Assembly: GCA_002389705.1 (NCBI GenBank)
Contig: DGQJ01000340.1
Coordinates: 1 to 8,410 of the forward strand
DNA length: 8,410 nt
From: Bacteroidales bacterium UBA4417
GTDB taxonomy: Bacteria > Bacteroidota > Bacteroidia > Bacteroidales > UBA4417
Reading direction: 5' to 3'
Position numbers and translations under genes: made by a program. Under the pieces are notes generated by a model. It saw only the letters and a program-made list of their open reading frames with translations, had not been told where the DNA came from and did not search any database. Below are positions 1 to 6,471 of this stretch, in pieces (the first letter of the stretch is position 1; each line of letters opens with the position of its first letter).

Positions 1-963
1 GGCAACAAAAAAGTTGCCCTTACTATCAGTGAAATCGCCAGCCGCATAAACATATCCGGATGCATCGGTAATAACAGCATTAATGGATTGTTCCGGGTTC
101 ATGATTTTCATATATTCCCAGGTGCTCTTATTCCATTTTACCATATTATAAAAACTCCCATTATTGAAGAAGCTTCCTCCTGCATAAACATTTCCTGCAT
201 TATCAACTGCAATAGTTTTTATTTCACCACCAAGATTGGAACCTGAGCCTCCAATTATCGACCATGTATTCCCATCCCATTTTGAAATGTAAGAACCAGG
301 CTGACCTTTCTCAATAGTTCCGGTAGCGTATACTGCACCTGTATTATCAACTGCCATGCAATATACAAAACCCGTGAAGTATCCGAGTTTTTTCCATGAG
401 TTGGTACTTTTGTGCCACATCGCTATAAATGGTTTATTCCACCCACCAATAGAATCTCCCGATGCATAAACATTGCCATGTTGATCGGTGACTATTGCAA
501 AGATGCCATTGTTAAATAGTGGTTGTTTAGCCCCACCAAGTTCGGTCCAGGTTTCTGAGGTTTCTGACCATGTAATAACATGATGATTTGGATTTGTACC
601 GGCAGATCCATTCATGCCTTGCGCATAAATATTACCAGATGGGTCAGTAGCCATAGGATGACGAACTCCATGGTTGTATAGAGAAGAGCCTGATCCAAGT
701 TCACTCCATGTATTGATGCTTTTCTCCCATCTGCCTACAAAATACTCGCCATTACTATTTATGAAGTCTCCTGCTACAATAATATTACCATTTTCATCTG
801 ATGCAATTGATTTAATAAATTCATGAAAACCAAAGTCACCAAGTGCTTGCCACTGTGATTCTGTTTCTGGATCATCCTGATTATCTGTGGGATCGCAACA
901 GGTAAAAACCCTCGAGGTGAACAAAAGAAGAATTACGGCTAAAAGTTGAACTGATGATTTCAT
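1..963 (-). CDS. Exported propeller-repeat lipoprotein, C-terminus outside window
   Basis: This open frame runs from an ATG at 961-963 to the window edge without a stop, giving 321 residues of an incomplete protein. Residues 1-21 form a signal peptide (MK start, hydrophobic LLAVILLLF core) that ends at a Cys-Cys pair (C22, C23). This resembles a relaxed lipobox, so lipid anchoring is likely but not certain. A short polar, acidic linker follows. The rest is built from six repeats about 46-53 residues apart, each containing a D-x-x-G-x-[VI]-[YI]-[AV]-x-G-like turn, at residues 53-67, 104-118, 157-171, 203-217, 251-265 and 297-311. W-containing strands lie between them (KW/RW/MW...W..LG). This periodicity is typical of beta-propeller proteins (SBBP/delta-60-like repeats). 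Function is unknown; a surface binding or structural role is a guess. Its region is more AT-rich than the transporter genes downstream. A weak promoter-like element (AAGGTTTG, minus strand, 1003-1010) precedes it. Confidence 0.85.
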   Translation of the reverse strand, partial: MKSSVQLLAVILLLFTSRVFTCCDPTDNQDDPETESQWQALGDFGFHEFIKSIASDENGNIIVAGDFINSNGEYFVGRWEKSINTWSELGSGSSLYNHGVRHPMATDPSGNIYAQGMNGSAGTNPNHHVITWSETSETWTELGGAKQPLFNNGIFAIVTDQHGNVYASGDSIGGWNKPFIAMWHKSTNSWKKLGYFTGFVYCMAVDNTGAVYATGTIEKGQPGSYISKWDGNTWSIIGGSGSNLGGEIKTIAVDNAGNVYAGGSFFNNGSFYNMVKWNKSTWEYMKIMNPEQSINAVITDASGYVYAAGDFTDSKGNFFVA

Positions 964-1217
964 TTTCGAAATGTCAGTGATTATGGTGCTGACTCCGCAC
1001 CTCAAACCTTTTTATAGTATCATGATCGAAATTATTGTTACAAGAATCCATTAACACAACGCTCACAGAATGCTATCTCAAAAAAGAAACTAACTAAGTC
1101 GCCTGCTTTTTATTTAGTGATCATAAATATAGGAAAAAATGACTAGCTCTGTGTAAGTGTTTGAAAATAAATTTTTTATCAGTGCTTTATATCTATGTTT
1201 AATATTTATATCAATAC

Positions 1218-1234
1218 TATCAATATGCTTGATA
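1218..1234. promoter_or_regulatory. Palindrome TATCAA-N5-TTGATA, possible operator
   Basis: Perfect 6-bp arms flank a 5-bp spacer, and the left half is repeated once in tandem (TATCAATA at 1209-1216). The size fits a dimeric regulator site, but in AT-rich DNA this can arise by chance. The nearest downstream gene start (963, minus) is about 255 nt away. Confidence 0.2.
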
Positions 1235-1294
1235 GGGGACGGATTAAATCATACATTATGTCATAATCCATACAAAAGTAAACTGCCACCATAG

Positions 1295-1346
1295 AGCTAT
1301 TAACTCTTAATCAATGGGTCAATCGAATTTGATTCTGCTAATAGCT
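1295..1346. repeat. Inverted repeat, 8-bp arms with 36-nt loop
   Basis: AGCTATTA at 1295-1302 is the exact reverse complement of TAATAGCT at 1339-1346. It lies 31-82 nt beyond the stop of the frameshifted minus-strand gene, so it could shape the 3' end of that transcript. The loop is long and there is no strong T-tract. Confidence 0.3.
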
Positions 1347-1376
1347 TTATTATGCGGATATCAGCCACACGCATCA

Positions 1377-1864
1377 TTATTTATTACTTCTTTTCGAAAA
1401 ATCCGGCGGCCTGAGACCTGCTTTATCGCGCAGTTTCATAAACTTTTCAAAAAACTTGTCTTTTTTCGAATACGCCCTTGCAAACTTTAAAACCTGCCCA
1501 TCTTTGGTTTCCAGTTCAAAAGTATCTTCTGATTTCCAAATGATCCAGTAGCAAACGCCTTGTGCCTTATCGTTCTTATAAATACACAAATCACCATCGT
1601 TAAAAGTATATATTCCATCGTTTAATTCTATATGCTGATCCCAGGAATCGGCGTTTTCAATGATGTTTTCTTTCGTTGGGATTAAGCGATACCCCCTGAA
1701 GGGATTTTTCCATGCGTGAACTTGTAAACCAGATCGGTACTATTATTTCCCTTTTCAAAGTCCTGGTTTCTCCATTTTCCTACGGGTGATTGTGCGGATA
1801 TTTTGCCCGAAACTAATATATTCAATACCAAAATTATTATACAGGATTTGATAAAATAGTGCAT
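1377..1864 (-). pseudogene. Small exported protein, broken by one frameshift
   Basis: Two overlapping minus-strand frames are two halves of one gene. The first half (start ATG 1862-1864) encodes a signal peptide of about 25 residues ending in ISAQS, then SPVGKWRN and on to KIPSGG, and stops at a TAA at 1682-1684. The next frame is open through this junction and encodes a continuous protein-like sequence (GYRLIPTKENII... onward) down to the stop at 1377-1379. Adding one G to the run of five G (C-run at 1692-1696 on the plus strand) joins them into about 162 residues. No in-frame ATG begins the second half; its first possible start is a TTG at 1587-1589, deep inside the sequence. The mature part begins like small lipocalin-type barrels (GKWR motif), but I do not recognise the family. 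The break may be a real mutation, a homopolymer sequencing error, or phase variation/slippage. Confidence 0.75.
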
Positions 1865-1910
1865 TCTCAGTGAGCTTTTAAGATTTTTATTTCGTTGTAA
1901 TTAGAAGAAT

Positions 1911-1918
1911 CAAAGATA
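1911..1918 (-). promoter_or_regulatory. Bacteroidota -7 box TATCTTTG
   Basis: The minus strand reads TATCTTTG, a full match to TAnnTTTG, 46 nt before the ATG of the frameshifted gene. The -33 element 20 nt upstream is weak (TTTT at 1939-1942). Confidence 0.5.
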
Positions 1919-1945
1919 CAATCTAAACGCAATAGAGGAAAATCA

Positions 1946-1976
1946 TTGCATATTATTTTTATTTCCTGTAGGTTTG
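1946..1976 (+). promoter_or_regulatory. Bacteroidota promoter, TTG-N20-TAGGTTTG
   Basis: The -33 TTG is at 1946-1948 and the -7 box TAGGTTTG at 1969-1976, with a 20-nt spacer that is ideal for the Bacteroidota primary sigma factor. Transcription would start near 1980-1983, giving a leader of about 25-28 nt before the ATG at 2008. It is divergent from the minus-strand promoter at 1911-1918, the two -7 boxes being about 50 nt apart. Confidence 0.7.
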
Positions 1977-2007
1977 TTTAACCTAACCATCATTTATCTT
2001 TTTGCAG

Positions 2008-2925
2008 ATGCAGACCCCTTCGCTCCGTAAATTTGCATATCTCTCCATCGCAGCTGCAGTAGCAACCATATCGCTAAAATTGCTGGCCTGGTACCTGACC
2101 AATTCGGTTGGGTTGCTGTCGGATGCGCTTGAGTCGTGCGTGAACCTGGTGGCTGCCGTAGTTGCGCTTTTTATGATTATACTCACCGAAAAGCCTGCTG
2201 ACGAGGAGCATGCTTTCGGCCATCATAAAGCTGAGTATTTTTCGAGCGCAATCGAAGGCGGTTTAATCGTACTGGCCGCTTTCAGTATTATCTGGTCGGC
2301 CGTACCCCGGGTACTTCATCCTGTGCCGCTCGAAAACTTGGGGTGGGGTTTGTTTGTAGCTGTCGGCGCATCGGGCATTAACCTGGTAATCGGGCTGGTA
2401 TTGCTCAGGCAGGGCCGTAAAAACAATTCAATTATTCTTGAAGCTGATGGCAAACACCTGATGACCGATGTGTATACCTCGGCAGGGGTGCTGGTAGGCA
2501 TTGCGCTGGTTAAAATTACAGGCTTGCTTATGCTGGATGCGCTGGTAGCCATAGGTGTAGCTATCAATATTTTATGGACAGGCTACCAGCTTATGCGGCG
2601 CTCAGCGCTGGGTTTGCTCGATTCGGCCATACCCGAGGCTGATCGTCAGAAAATAAACGACACCTTAAATCCACTGAAACTACAGGGCCTCGACTATCAT
2701 TCGCTGCTTACAAGGCAGGCCGGGCAGCGAAAGTTTATTTCGGTGCATATACTTATGCCAGGGTTGTGGACCATACAAAAAGGACATGATTTGATCGAAA
2801 AAATTGAAGCCGATATCAGGGCGCTTTTTGATGCGCCTGTAACGGTATTTACACACCTGGAGCCTATCGAAGACCCGCTTTCGATGAACGATATAGGCAT
2901 CGACAGGAAAGAGCTTACTTCATAG
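2008..2925 (+). CDS. CDF-family metal transporter with atypical ExxxN TM2 site
   Basis: This 305-residue inner-membrane protein of the cation diffusion facilitator family should export divalent metal from the cytoplasm in exchange for protons. It has six predicted membrane segments within residues 10-205, the family motif [15 protein letters not shown] (63-77) between TM2 and TM3, and a cytoplasmic domain (about 210-305) with the usual fold pattern ending in FTHLEP. TM5 keeps the metal-binding pair H150-xxx-D154. In TM2 the pair that is normally H/D-xxx-D is E42-xxx-N46 (SDALESCVN), a variant known in a CDF subgroup, so the metal (Zn, Fe, Mn or other) cannot be assigned. I chose the ATG at 2008; a TTG at 2002 is in frame but gives only MQ extra. 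No Shine-Dalgarno sequence is present. It has its own promoter (1946-1976) and terminator (2935-2963), so it is probably monocistronic. It is clearly a different subtype from the second CDF gene at 4865-5719. Confidence 0.93.
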   Translation: MQTPSLRKFAYLSIAAAVATISLKLLAWYLTNSVGLLSDALESCVNLVAAVVALFMIILTEKPADEEHAFGHHKAEYFSSAIEGGLIVLAAFSIIWSAVPRVLHPVPLENLGWGLFVAVGASGINLVIGLVLLRQGRKNNSIILEADGKHLMTDVYTSAGVLVGIALVKITGLLMLDALVAIGVAINILWTGYQLMRRSALGLLDSAIPEADRQKINDTLNPLKLQGLDYHSLLTRQAGQRKFISVHILMPGLWTIQKGHDLIEKIEADIRALFDAPVTVFTHLEPIEDPLSMNDIGIDRKELTS

Positions 2926-2934
2926 TTAAAAAAG

Positions 2935-2963
2935 AACCCCGCAATGACAAACATTGCGGGGTT
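2935..2963. terminator. Bidirectional hairpin terminator
   Basis: A perfect 12-bp stem (2935-2946 with 2952-2963, GC-rich core CCCCGCAATG) encloses the 5-nt loop ACAAA. On the plus strand it is followed by a T-rich tail (tttctgttt), and on the minus strand by CTTTTTT. It ends both the plus CDF gene (stop at 2925) and the convergent peroxidase cluster (stop at 2988). Confidence 0.93.
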
Positions 2964-2987
2964 TCTGTTTACAGTTTAAAACATAAA

Positions 2988-4028
2988 CTATGGCATGGCC
3001 GGTGCCTGTTTTGCTTCGGCAGGTACCTCGCCGGTAAGCGTTTTCAGATAGGCAGCAATTTCGCTGTTTTGTTCGGGGGTAAGCTCTTTATTTAATTGAC
3101 CTTTAGCCATTACCTGTATGGTTTTGTCAAGTTCCTTCACACTTCCATCGTGCAGGTAAGGCCAGGTTTCGTTAATATTGCGCAACGAAGGCACTTTAAA
3201 AAAGTATTTGTCGGCTTCGTTTTTGGTAGCCTGCATTTTACCCGGGTCGTCGGTGGTACTGCCGGTAAGTTCCTTGTGTGTGCCAAACAAAGGATATTTC
3301 TGAAACATATTACCCCCCTGTAACGGGCCATTGTGGCAGGCTGTACAACCGCTTTCGACAAATGTTTTGAGGCCTTTCAGCTCCTGCTCATTTAGTGCGG
3401 TAGCATCGCCCGCAAGAAATTTGTCGAATCTGGCAGGTGTAATCAAGGTACGTTCAAAAGCAGCAATCGAATTTCTCAGGTTAGTAAATGTAACCGGGTC
3501 GTCTTCGTTAGGGTAGGCAGCCTTGAAAAGTTTTACATACCCTTCATTTTTTTTCAGGCGGGCAATAACTTCTTTTTCGGCGGGCATAGCCATTTCGGCA
3601 GGATTCATCACGGGCCCTCCGGCCTGTTCTTCAACATCTTTCATGCGGCCATCCCAAAACTGTACAAAATGCAAGGCTGCATTAAAAGTAGTAGGCGAAT
3701 TGCGCGTACCCGGTTTCCCGTTGTCGCCTGGGCTTGTCGGCTTATTATCAACCCCATAAGTGGCGATATTGTGGCAGGTGTTGCAGCTTTCGGTATTGTT
3801 TTTCGAAAGCCTGTTGTCGTAGTACAGCGTTTTGCCCAGCAGTACTTTTTCGGGTGTTACCGCGTTGGCGGGATTGGGGGCTTCAGCCGGCAATGGCTGT
3901 AAAACCGTTTTTGCCAGCATCAATACAGAGTCGGCATTTACTGCGGCCTGCTCTTTGTTTTGATTGCTCTTGCAGGCAACACTAAATACCATTGCTGCAA
4001 GCATTGCTAAGGAAATCAGTTTTTTCAT
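2988..4028 (-). CDS. Lipoprotein di-heme cytochrome c peroxidase (CcpA/MauG family)
   Basis: This 346-residue exported di-heme enzyme is predicted to reduce H2O2 to water with electrons from the respiratory chain. A signal peptide ends at a lipobox (SVAC, C19), so it is probably membrane-anchored on the periplasmic side. Two heme-c motifs are visible: C82-NT-C-H86 and C228-TA-C-H232. Aligned from memory with the Pseudomonas aeruginosa enzyme at a constant +31 offset, it keeps both heme histidines (55, 201), the inter-heme Trp (W125 = W94), the catalytic-site Gln and Glu (Q135 = Q104, E145 = E114) and the calcium ligand N110 (= N79). M307 fits the Met ligand of the electron-entry heme (275, +32 after one insertion). 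The loop histidine H71 is replaced by D102, within SPGDNGKPGTRN. The active heme may therefore be open without reductive activation. It is the last gene of the minus cluster, 71 nt after cytochrome b561, a plausible electron donor. Confidence 0.93.
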   Translation of the reverse strand: MKKLISLAMLAAMVFSVACKSNQNKEQAAVNADSVLMLAKTVLQPLPAEAPNPANAVTPEKVLLGKTLYYDNRLSKNNTESCNTCHNIATYGVDNKPTSPGDNGKPGTRNSPTTFNAALHFVQFWDGRMKDVEEQAGGPVMNPAEMAMPAEKEVIARLKKNEGYVKLFKAAYPNEDDPVTFTNLRNSIAAFERTLITPARFDKFLAGDATALNEQELKGLKTFVESGCTACHNGPLQGGNMFQKYPLFGTHKELTGSTTDDPGKMQATKNEADKYFFKVPSLRNINETWPYLHDGSVKELDKTIQVMAKGQLNKELTPEQNSEIAAYLKTLTGEVPAEAKQAPAMP

Positions 4029-4099
4029 AACAATCAGTTGTTTTAGTAAATAAAAATTAGTGGATACTTATATGAATGGTTTTAAGGTTCCGGCCCTGT

Positions 4100-4813
4100 T
4101 TAGTCGTCTTCATCTTCACTGCTTCCGTTCTCATGCAACTCATTCTTTTCTGACTGTGGTGTTAATTTCTGCGTGGTTAGGCTGTAAGGAACTATGATCA
4201 AAGCGGCAATAATTCCCATGGTTGCCAGCACTTTCTGGAATGTATTTAGGCTTGCACTTTCGGCTGTCATATTTTTATAACCGGTAAACATCGATGTAAG
4301 TGTGCCAGCCTGCCTGTTAAAAATAAAATCGACTGTGTTCCCGATTAAATGAAGGATAACCAGCACAATAACAATGTTTACAGCTATTTCGTGAATTTCC
4401 TTTAACGTATCGGAACTCATCCCGATCTGGATGGAACGGAATAACCCCTGGCCATCAGCGGCTAGCAGCAGCGCACCTGATACCACAATGAGCAGTGTGC
4501 ATATAATGATCCCAAACATTACGAACGATGCCCCCGGATTATGCCCGGCATGCTGACTTTTACTGGTTTTCATATCCGTAATAAATGCTTTTAGCGCTTT
4601 CAGGCCAAAAGAGAAATCGGTAAACCGGGAATATTTCGGTCCGAAAAAGCCCCAAATAATTCTGAACGCAATTAATACGCCTACCATATACCCGACAGAA
4701 CTGTGGATATTAAGTAATTCATCCTCTTCGGAAACAACGTAAGCAACTACCATTCCTGCTACAAGCAGCCAATGGAAAATTCGTGTGGGTAATGTCCAGA
4801 TGTAAGTTTTCAT
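4100..4813 (-). CDS. Cytochrome b561-type di-heme membrane protein
   Basis: This 237-residue protein belongs to the prokaryotic cytochrome b561 / hydrogenase b-subunit family, which passes electrons between the quinone pool and a periplasmic partner. It shows the four expected heme-ligand histidines: H14 (RIFHWLL) in TM1, H37 (IHSSVGY) in TM2, and H141 and H155 in TM4 (HEIAVN...LHLIGN). The GHNPGASFVM motif before TM3 (about residues 90-99) is typical. A fifth hydrophobic segment (about 197-211) precedes a polar tail ending in the acidic run SSEDEDD, which is longer than in minimal family members. The ATG at 4811-4813 directly precedes KTYIWTLPTRIFHW, the usual N-terminus. It lies 51 nt after the CDF gene and 71 nt before the peroxidase gene, with no terminator between, which suggests co-transcription. 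Supplying electrons to the downstream c-type peroxidase is an inference from this position. Confidence 0.92.
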   Translation of the reverse strand: MKTYIWTLPTRIFHWLLVAGMVVAYVVSEEDELLNIHSSVGYMVGVLIAFRIIWGFFGPKYSRFTDFSFGLKALKAFITDMKTSKSQHAGHNPGASFVMFGIIICTLLIVVSGALLLAADGQGLFRSIQIGMSSDTLKEIHEIAVNIVIVLVILHLIGNTVDFIFNRQAGTLTSMFTGYKNMTAESASLNTFQKVLATMGIIAALIIVPYSLTTQKLTPQSEKNELHENGSSEDEDD

Positions 4814-4864
4814 GTGGTGTGATTTTTAGGATTAAAGTTAGAAATTATTGAAATTGAAACATTT

Positions 4865-5719
4865 TTATTCTTCCGGTTCGTAATGTACCTGTACTTCACA
4901 GCAATCAATTTGCTGGGTAATAAGGTCTTCGAGCTTGTGTGAGATGGCATGCGCCTCGTTAATATTCAGTTCGGGGTCTACATGAATGGTGATGTTCACA
5001 AAAGTGCCGGCACCGGCAACCCTTACCTTCAGGTCGTGGAATTTTAGTACTTCGGGTACTGATTGTACAAGTTCAGCAATTTCACTGCAAACCTGCGAAG
5101 GGCTTCGGTCGAGCAGCACAAATACAGCCTTCTTACCCAATTTGTAGGAAACTGAAAGTACTATGATGGCAACGCCTAAAGCAGCTACCGAATCGGCTGC
5201 ATAAATGCCAAAGTTGGCACAAACTAACCCTGCCAAAACCACGGCTGAGCTCCAGATATCAGTCGAAAAATGCAGCGCATCGGCCTCCAGTGCCTGGCTG
5301 TTATATTTCCGAGCTACCTTATATAAGGCCCTCGATCGCGATACATCCACAACAATGGAGATGGTTACTACCAAATAACTCCAAACTGTGATGTCGATGA
5401 GGGTGTTCCCTGAAATCAGCCTGTTTAAGGCTTCGTAAACAATCCATACACAGGTTATAACCAAAAGAATGGTTTCAACCAGGGCCGACAGGTTTTCGAT
5501 TTTACCATGTCCGAAATGATGATTTTTATCGGCAGGCTTGTCCGAAATGCGAACTGAAAAATAGGTGATAACTGCAGCCACCAGGTCGAGCCCCGAGTGC
5601 AATGCCTCGGATAAAATGCCCAGGCTGCCGGTGAACACCCCGATGATAAGCTTAAACGTAGTTAGAAAAATAGCTGCTATAACCGATAGGCCAGCCACTT
5701 TCTTTTTCTCTTTTACCAT
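4865..5719 (-). CDS. Canonical CDF-family divalent metal exporter (FieF-like)
   Basis: This 284-residue inner-membrane metal/proton antiporter has complete family signatures: TM2 H41-xxx-D45 (ALHSGLD), the loop PADKNHHFGHGKIENL (62-77), TM5 H150-xxx-D154 (ALHFSTD), and TM6 followed by VFVLLDRSPS. The cytoplasmic domain (about 208-284) keeps the regulatory metal ligands described for FieF/YiiP: H228 (FHDLKVR), H246 (ITIHVDP), H257 (NEAHAIS) and H279 (VQVHYEP). HxxxD sites in both TM2 and TM5 point to Zn, with Fe, Cd or Co possible. The first residues, MVKEKKKVAGLSV, are a normal CDF start. It begins 11 nt after the stop of the His-rich membrane protein and is followed by cytochrome b561, so it sits in the middle of a four-gene cluster. 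It belongs to a different subtype from the plus-strand CDF at 2008-2925 and is unlikely to be a recent duplicate. Confidence 0.95.
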   Translation of the reverse strand: MVKEKKKVAGLSVIAAIFLTTFKLIIGVFTGSLGILSEALHSGLDLVAAVITYFSVRISDKPADKNHHFGHGKIENLSALVETILLVITCVWIVYEALNRLISGNTLIDITVWSYLVVTISIVVDVSRSRALYKVARKYNSQALEADALHFSTDIWSSAVVLAGLVCANFGIYAADSVAALGVAIIVLSVSYKLGKKAVFVLLDRSPSQVCSEIAELVQSVPEVLKFHDLKVRVAGAGTFVNITIHVDPELNINEAHAISHKLEDLITQQIDCCEVQVHYEPEE

Positions 5720-5730
5720 ATGTATTGTTT

Positions 5731-6081
5731 TTATCCTTTCAGCAATTTATCAAGTAAGCCTTGTAATCCGTTGCCGGTAAAAGTTTCCCAGATGGAGGAT
5801 AACAAGGGAAGCAAAGCTATAATCAGTAGTATAATCAATAACACGGCTGCCAGTATGATGGCAATTGCTGCTACTTTCACCAATGGGTTATTGTTTATTT
5901 TGGCCAGCAGCACCTGCCAGTCGAAACTTTGTTTTTGATCATGCCTGTTGCTGTATTGGTATTCGTGCTTGTTGTGGTAAAATGCTTGTCTGTAATCATG
6001 ATGAGGTTCATGATCCCGGTGCTCCTTATAATGATGAAAGTGTGGTTTGCGTTTAGCTTCAAAAAAATCTTCTAAATCCAT
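5731..6081 (-). CDS. His-rich single-span membrane protein next to CDF exporter
   Basis: This 116-residue protein is in two parts. Residues 1-60 are highly polar and contain ten histidines between positions 14 and 47 (PHFHHYKEH, DHEPHHDY, YHNKHEY and others), with many Tyr, Asp and Glu, as expected for a flexible metal-binding stretch. Residues about 67-94 form one long, strongly hydrophobic helix (VKVAAIAIILAAVLLIILL and onward), followed by a short amphipathic tail ending GLQGLLDKLLKG. There is no signal peptide before the His-rich part, so it would be an N-in anchored protein with the histidines in the cytoplasm. I do not recognise a family. It is directly upstream of the CDF gene (11 nt), which suggests it binds, buffers or delivers Zn, Fe, Ni or Co for the exporter; this is inference. 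The start ATG at 6079-6081 follows an ACACACACA run, and no Shine-Dalgarno sequence is seen. The ORF is real by composition and operon position. Confidence 0.8.
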   Translation of the reverse strand: MDLEDFFEAKRKPHFHHYKEHRDHEPHHDYRQAFYHNKHEYQYSNRHDQKQSFDWQVLLAKINNNPLVKVAAIAIILAAVLLIILLIIALLPLLSSIWETFTGNGLQGLLDKLLKG

Positions 6082-6104
6082 GTGTGTGTGTTTAAATCAT
6101 GCCT

Positions 6105-6143
6105 GAAAAATCCCATCAGGCCAGGTGGTTCCATGGCTGATGG
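6105..6143 (-). terminator. Rho-independent terminator of the small exported gene
   Basis: On the minus strand CCATCAGCC (6135-6143) pairs with GGCCTGATGG (6113-6122), a 9-bp stem with one bulged base, followed by GATTTTTC. It lies 24-62 nt past the stop of the 6167-6466 gene and 24 nt before the His-rich gene. It may therefore separate the two transcripts or attenuate read-through. I see no clear TAnnTTTG promoter between it and 6081. Confidence 0.6.
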
Positions 6144-6166
6144 TTTACTTACTTGGAGCAGGAAAG

Positions 6167-6466
6167 TTAACAGGATGATTTGGGTGGCTGCCAGATAGAG
6201 GACAGGTACGTGCCAGGCGTATAATGAAAATCACGGGCCAGTTGTATAGTTGAGGCTGGCTGGTTATCCGTGCGGGAATCGTTGGTTTTTTGAAAAAAAT
6301 GATCAGTAAATGAAACATGCTGGTGGTGCGTGCCATCCGGAACACTTGTAACCGGCCCTTGCACAATATGAGTATCAGTAAAAAACGAAATACTGTCGTC
6401 AACACTCATAAGCAATGCAATAAACAATGCTGCAAGTGAGACTATATATTTCAGTTTCTGTTTCAT
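6167..6466 (-). CDS. Small exported protein of unknown function
   Basis: The predicted product has 99 residues. An N-terminal segment (MKQKLKYIVSLAALFIALLM) looks like a signal peptide or a membrane anchor. The rest is polar, with several histidines (DGTHHQHVSFTDHFF, ARDFHYTPG) and a C-terminal Cys. No lipobox or typical cleavage site is obvious, so an anchored form is possible. I do not recognise a family; the His content and the neighbouring metal exporter suggest, weakly, periplasmic metal binding. An in-frame ATG 36 nt upstream (6502) would add MLFRPISCKFVP, but it overlaps the promoter -33 element, so I chose the ATG at 6464-6466. That choice places the start 5 nt past the -7 box. A terminator follows, suggesting a one-gene transcript. 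Confidence 0.62.
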   Translation of the reverse strand: MKQKLKYIVSLAALFIALLMSVDDSISFFTDTHIVQGPVTSVPDGTHHQHVSFTDHFFQKTNDSRTDNQPASTIQLARDFHYTPGTYLSSIWQPPKSSC

Positions 6467-6471
6467 TGGCA

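Larger units (their letters stand above)
964..1376. other. AT-rich intergenic region, no gene seen
   Basis: This stretch of about 410 bases lies between two minus-strand genes and has no convincing reading frame on either strand. It holds two symmetric elements: TATCAA-N5-TTGATA at 1218-1234, overlapping a tandem TATCAATA pair (1209-1216 and 1218-1225), and a wide inverted repeat of AGCTATTA/TAATAGCT at 1295-1302 and 1339-1346. Neither is followed by a clear T-run, so no terminator is called. The promoter of the propeller lipoprotein should lie at its left end. Confidence 0.6.

Noticed and set aside
1377..1589. A 70-residue minus-strand gene on its own
   Set aside because: Its only start is a TTG, and the same frame is open and protein-like for about 100 bases upstream. 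It is the C-terminal part of the frameshifted gene.
2002..2007. TTG start for the plus-strand CDF gene
   Set aside because: It adds only two residues ahead of an ATG and no ribosome site favours it.
3096..3985. Several plus-strand open frames opposite the peroxidase gene
   Set aside because: They are antisense shadows of a gene with clear heme motifs, and none has family features.
4814..4864. Promoter between the CDF and cytochrome b561 genes (TAACTTTA on the minus strand)
   Set aside because: The last base of the -7 box is wrong and no good -33 element is present; co-transcription is simpler.
6145..6405. Alternative minus-strand frame overlapping the small exported gene
   Set aside because: The alternative frame has no signal peptide and a poor match to the promoter position; the 6466 start fits the promoter much better.
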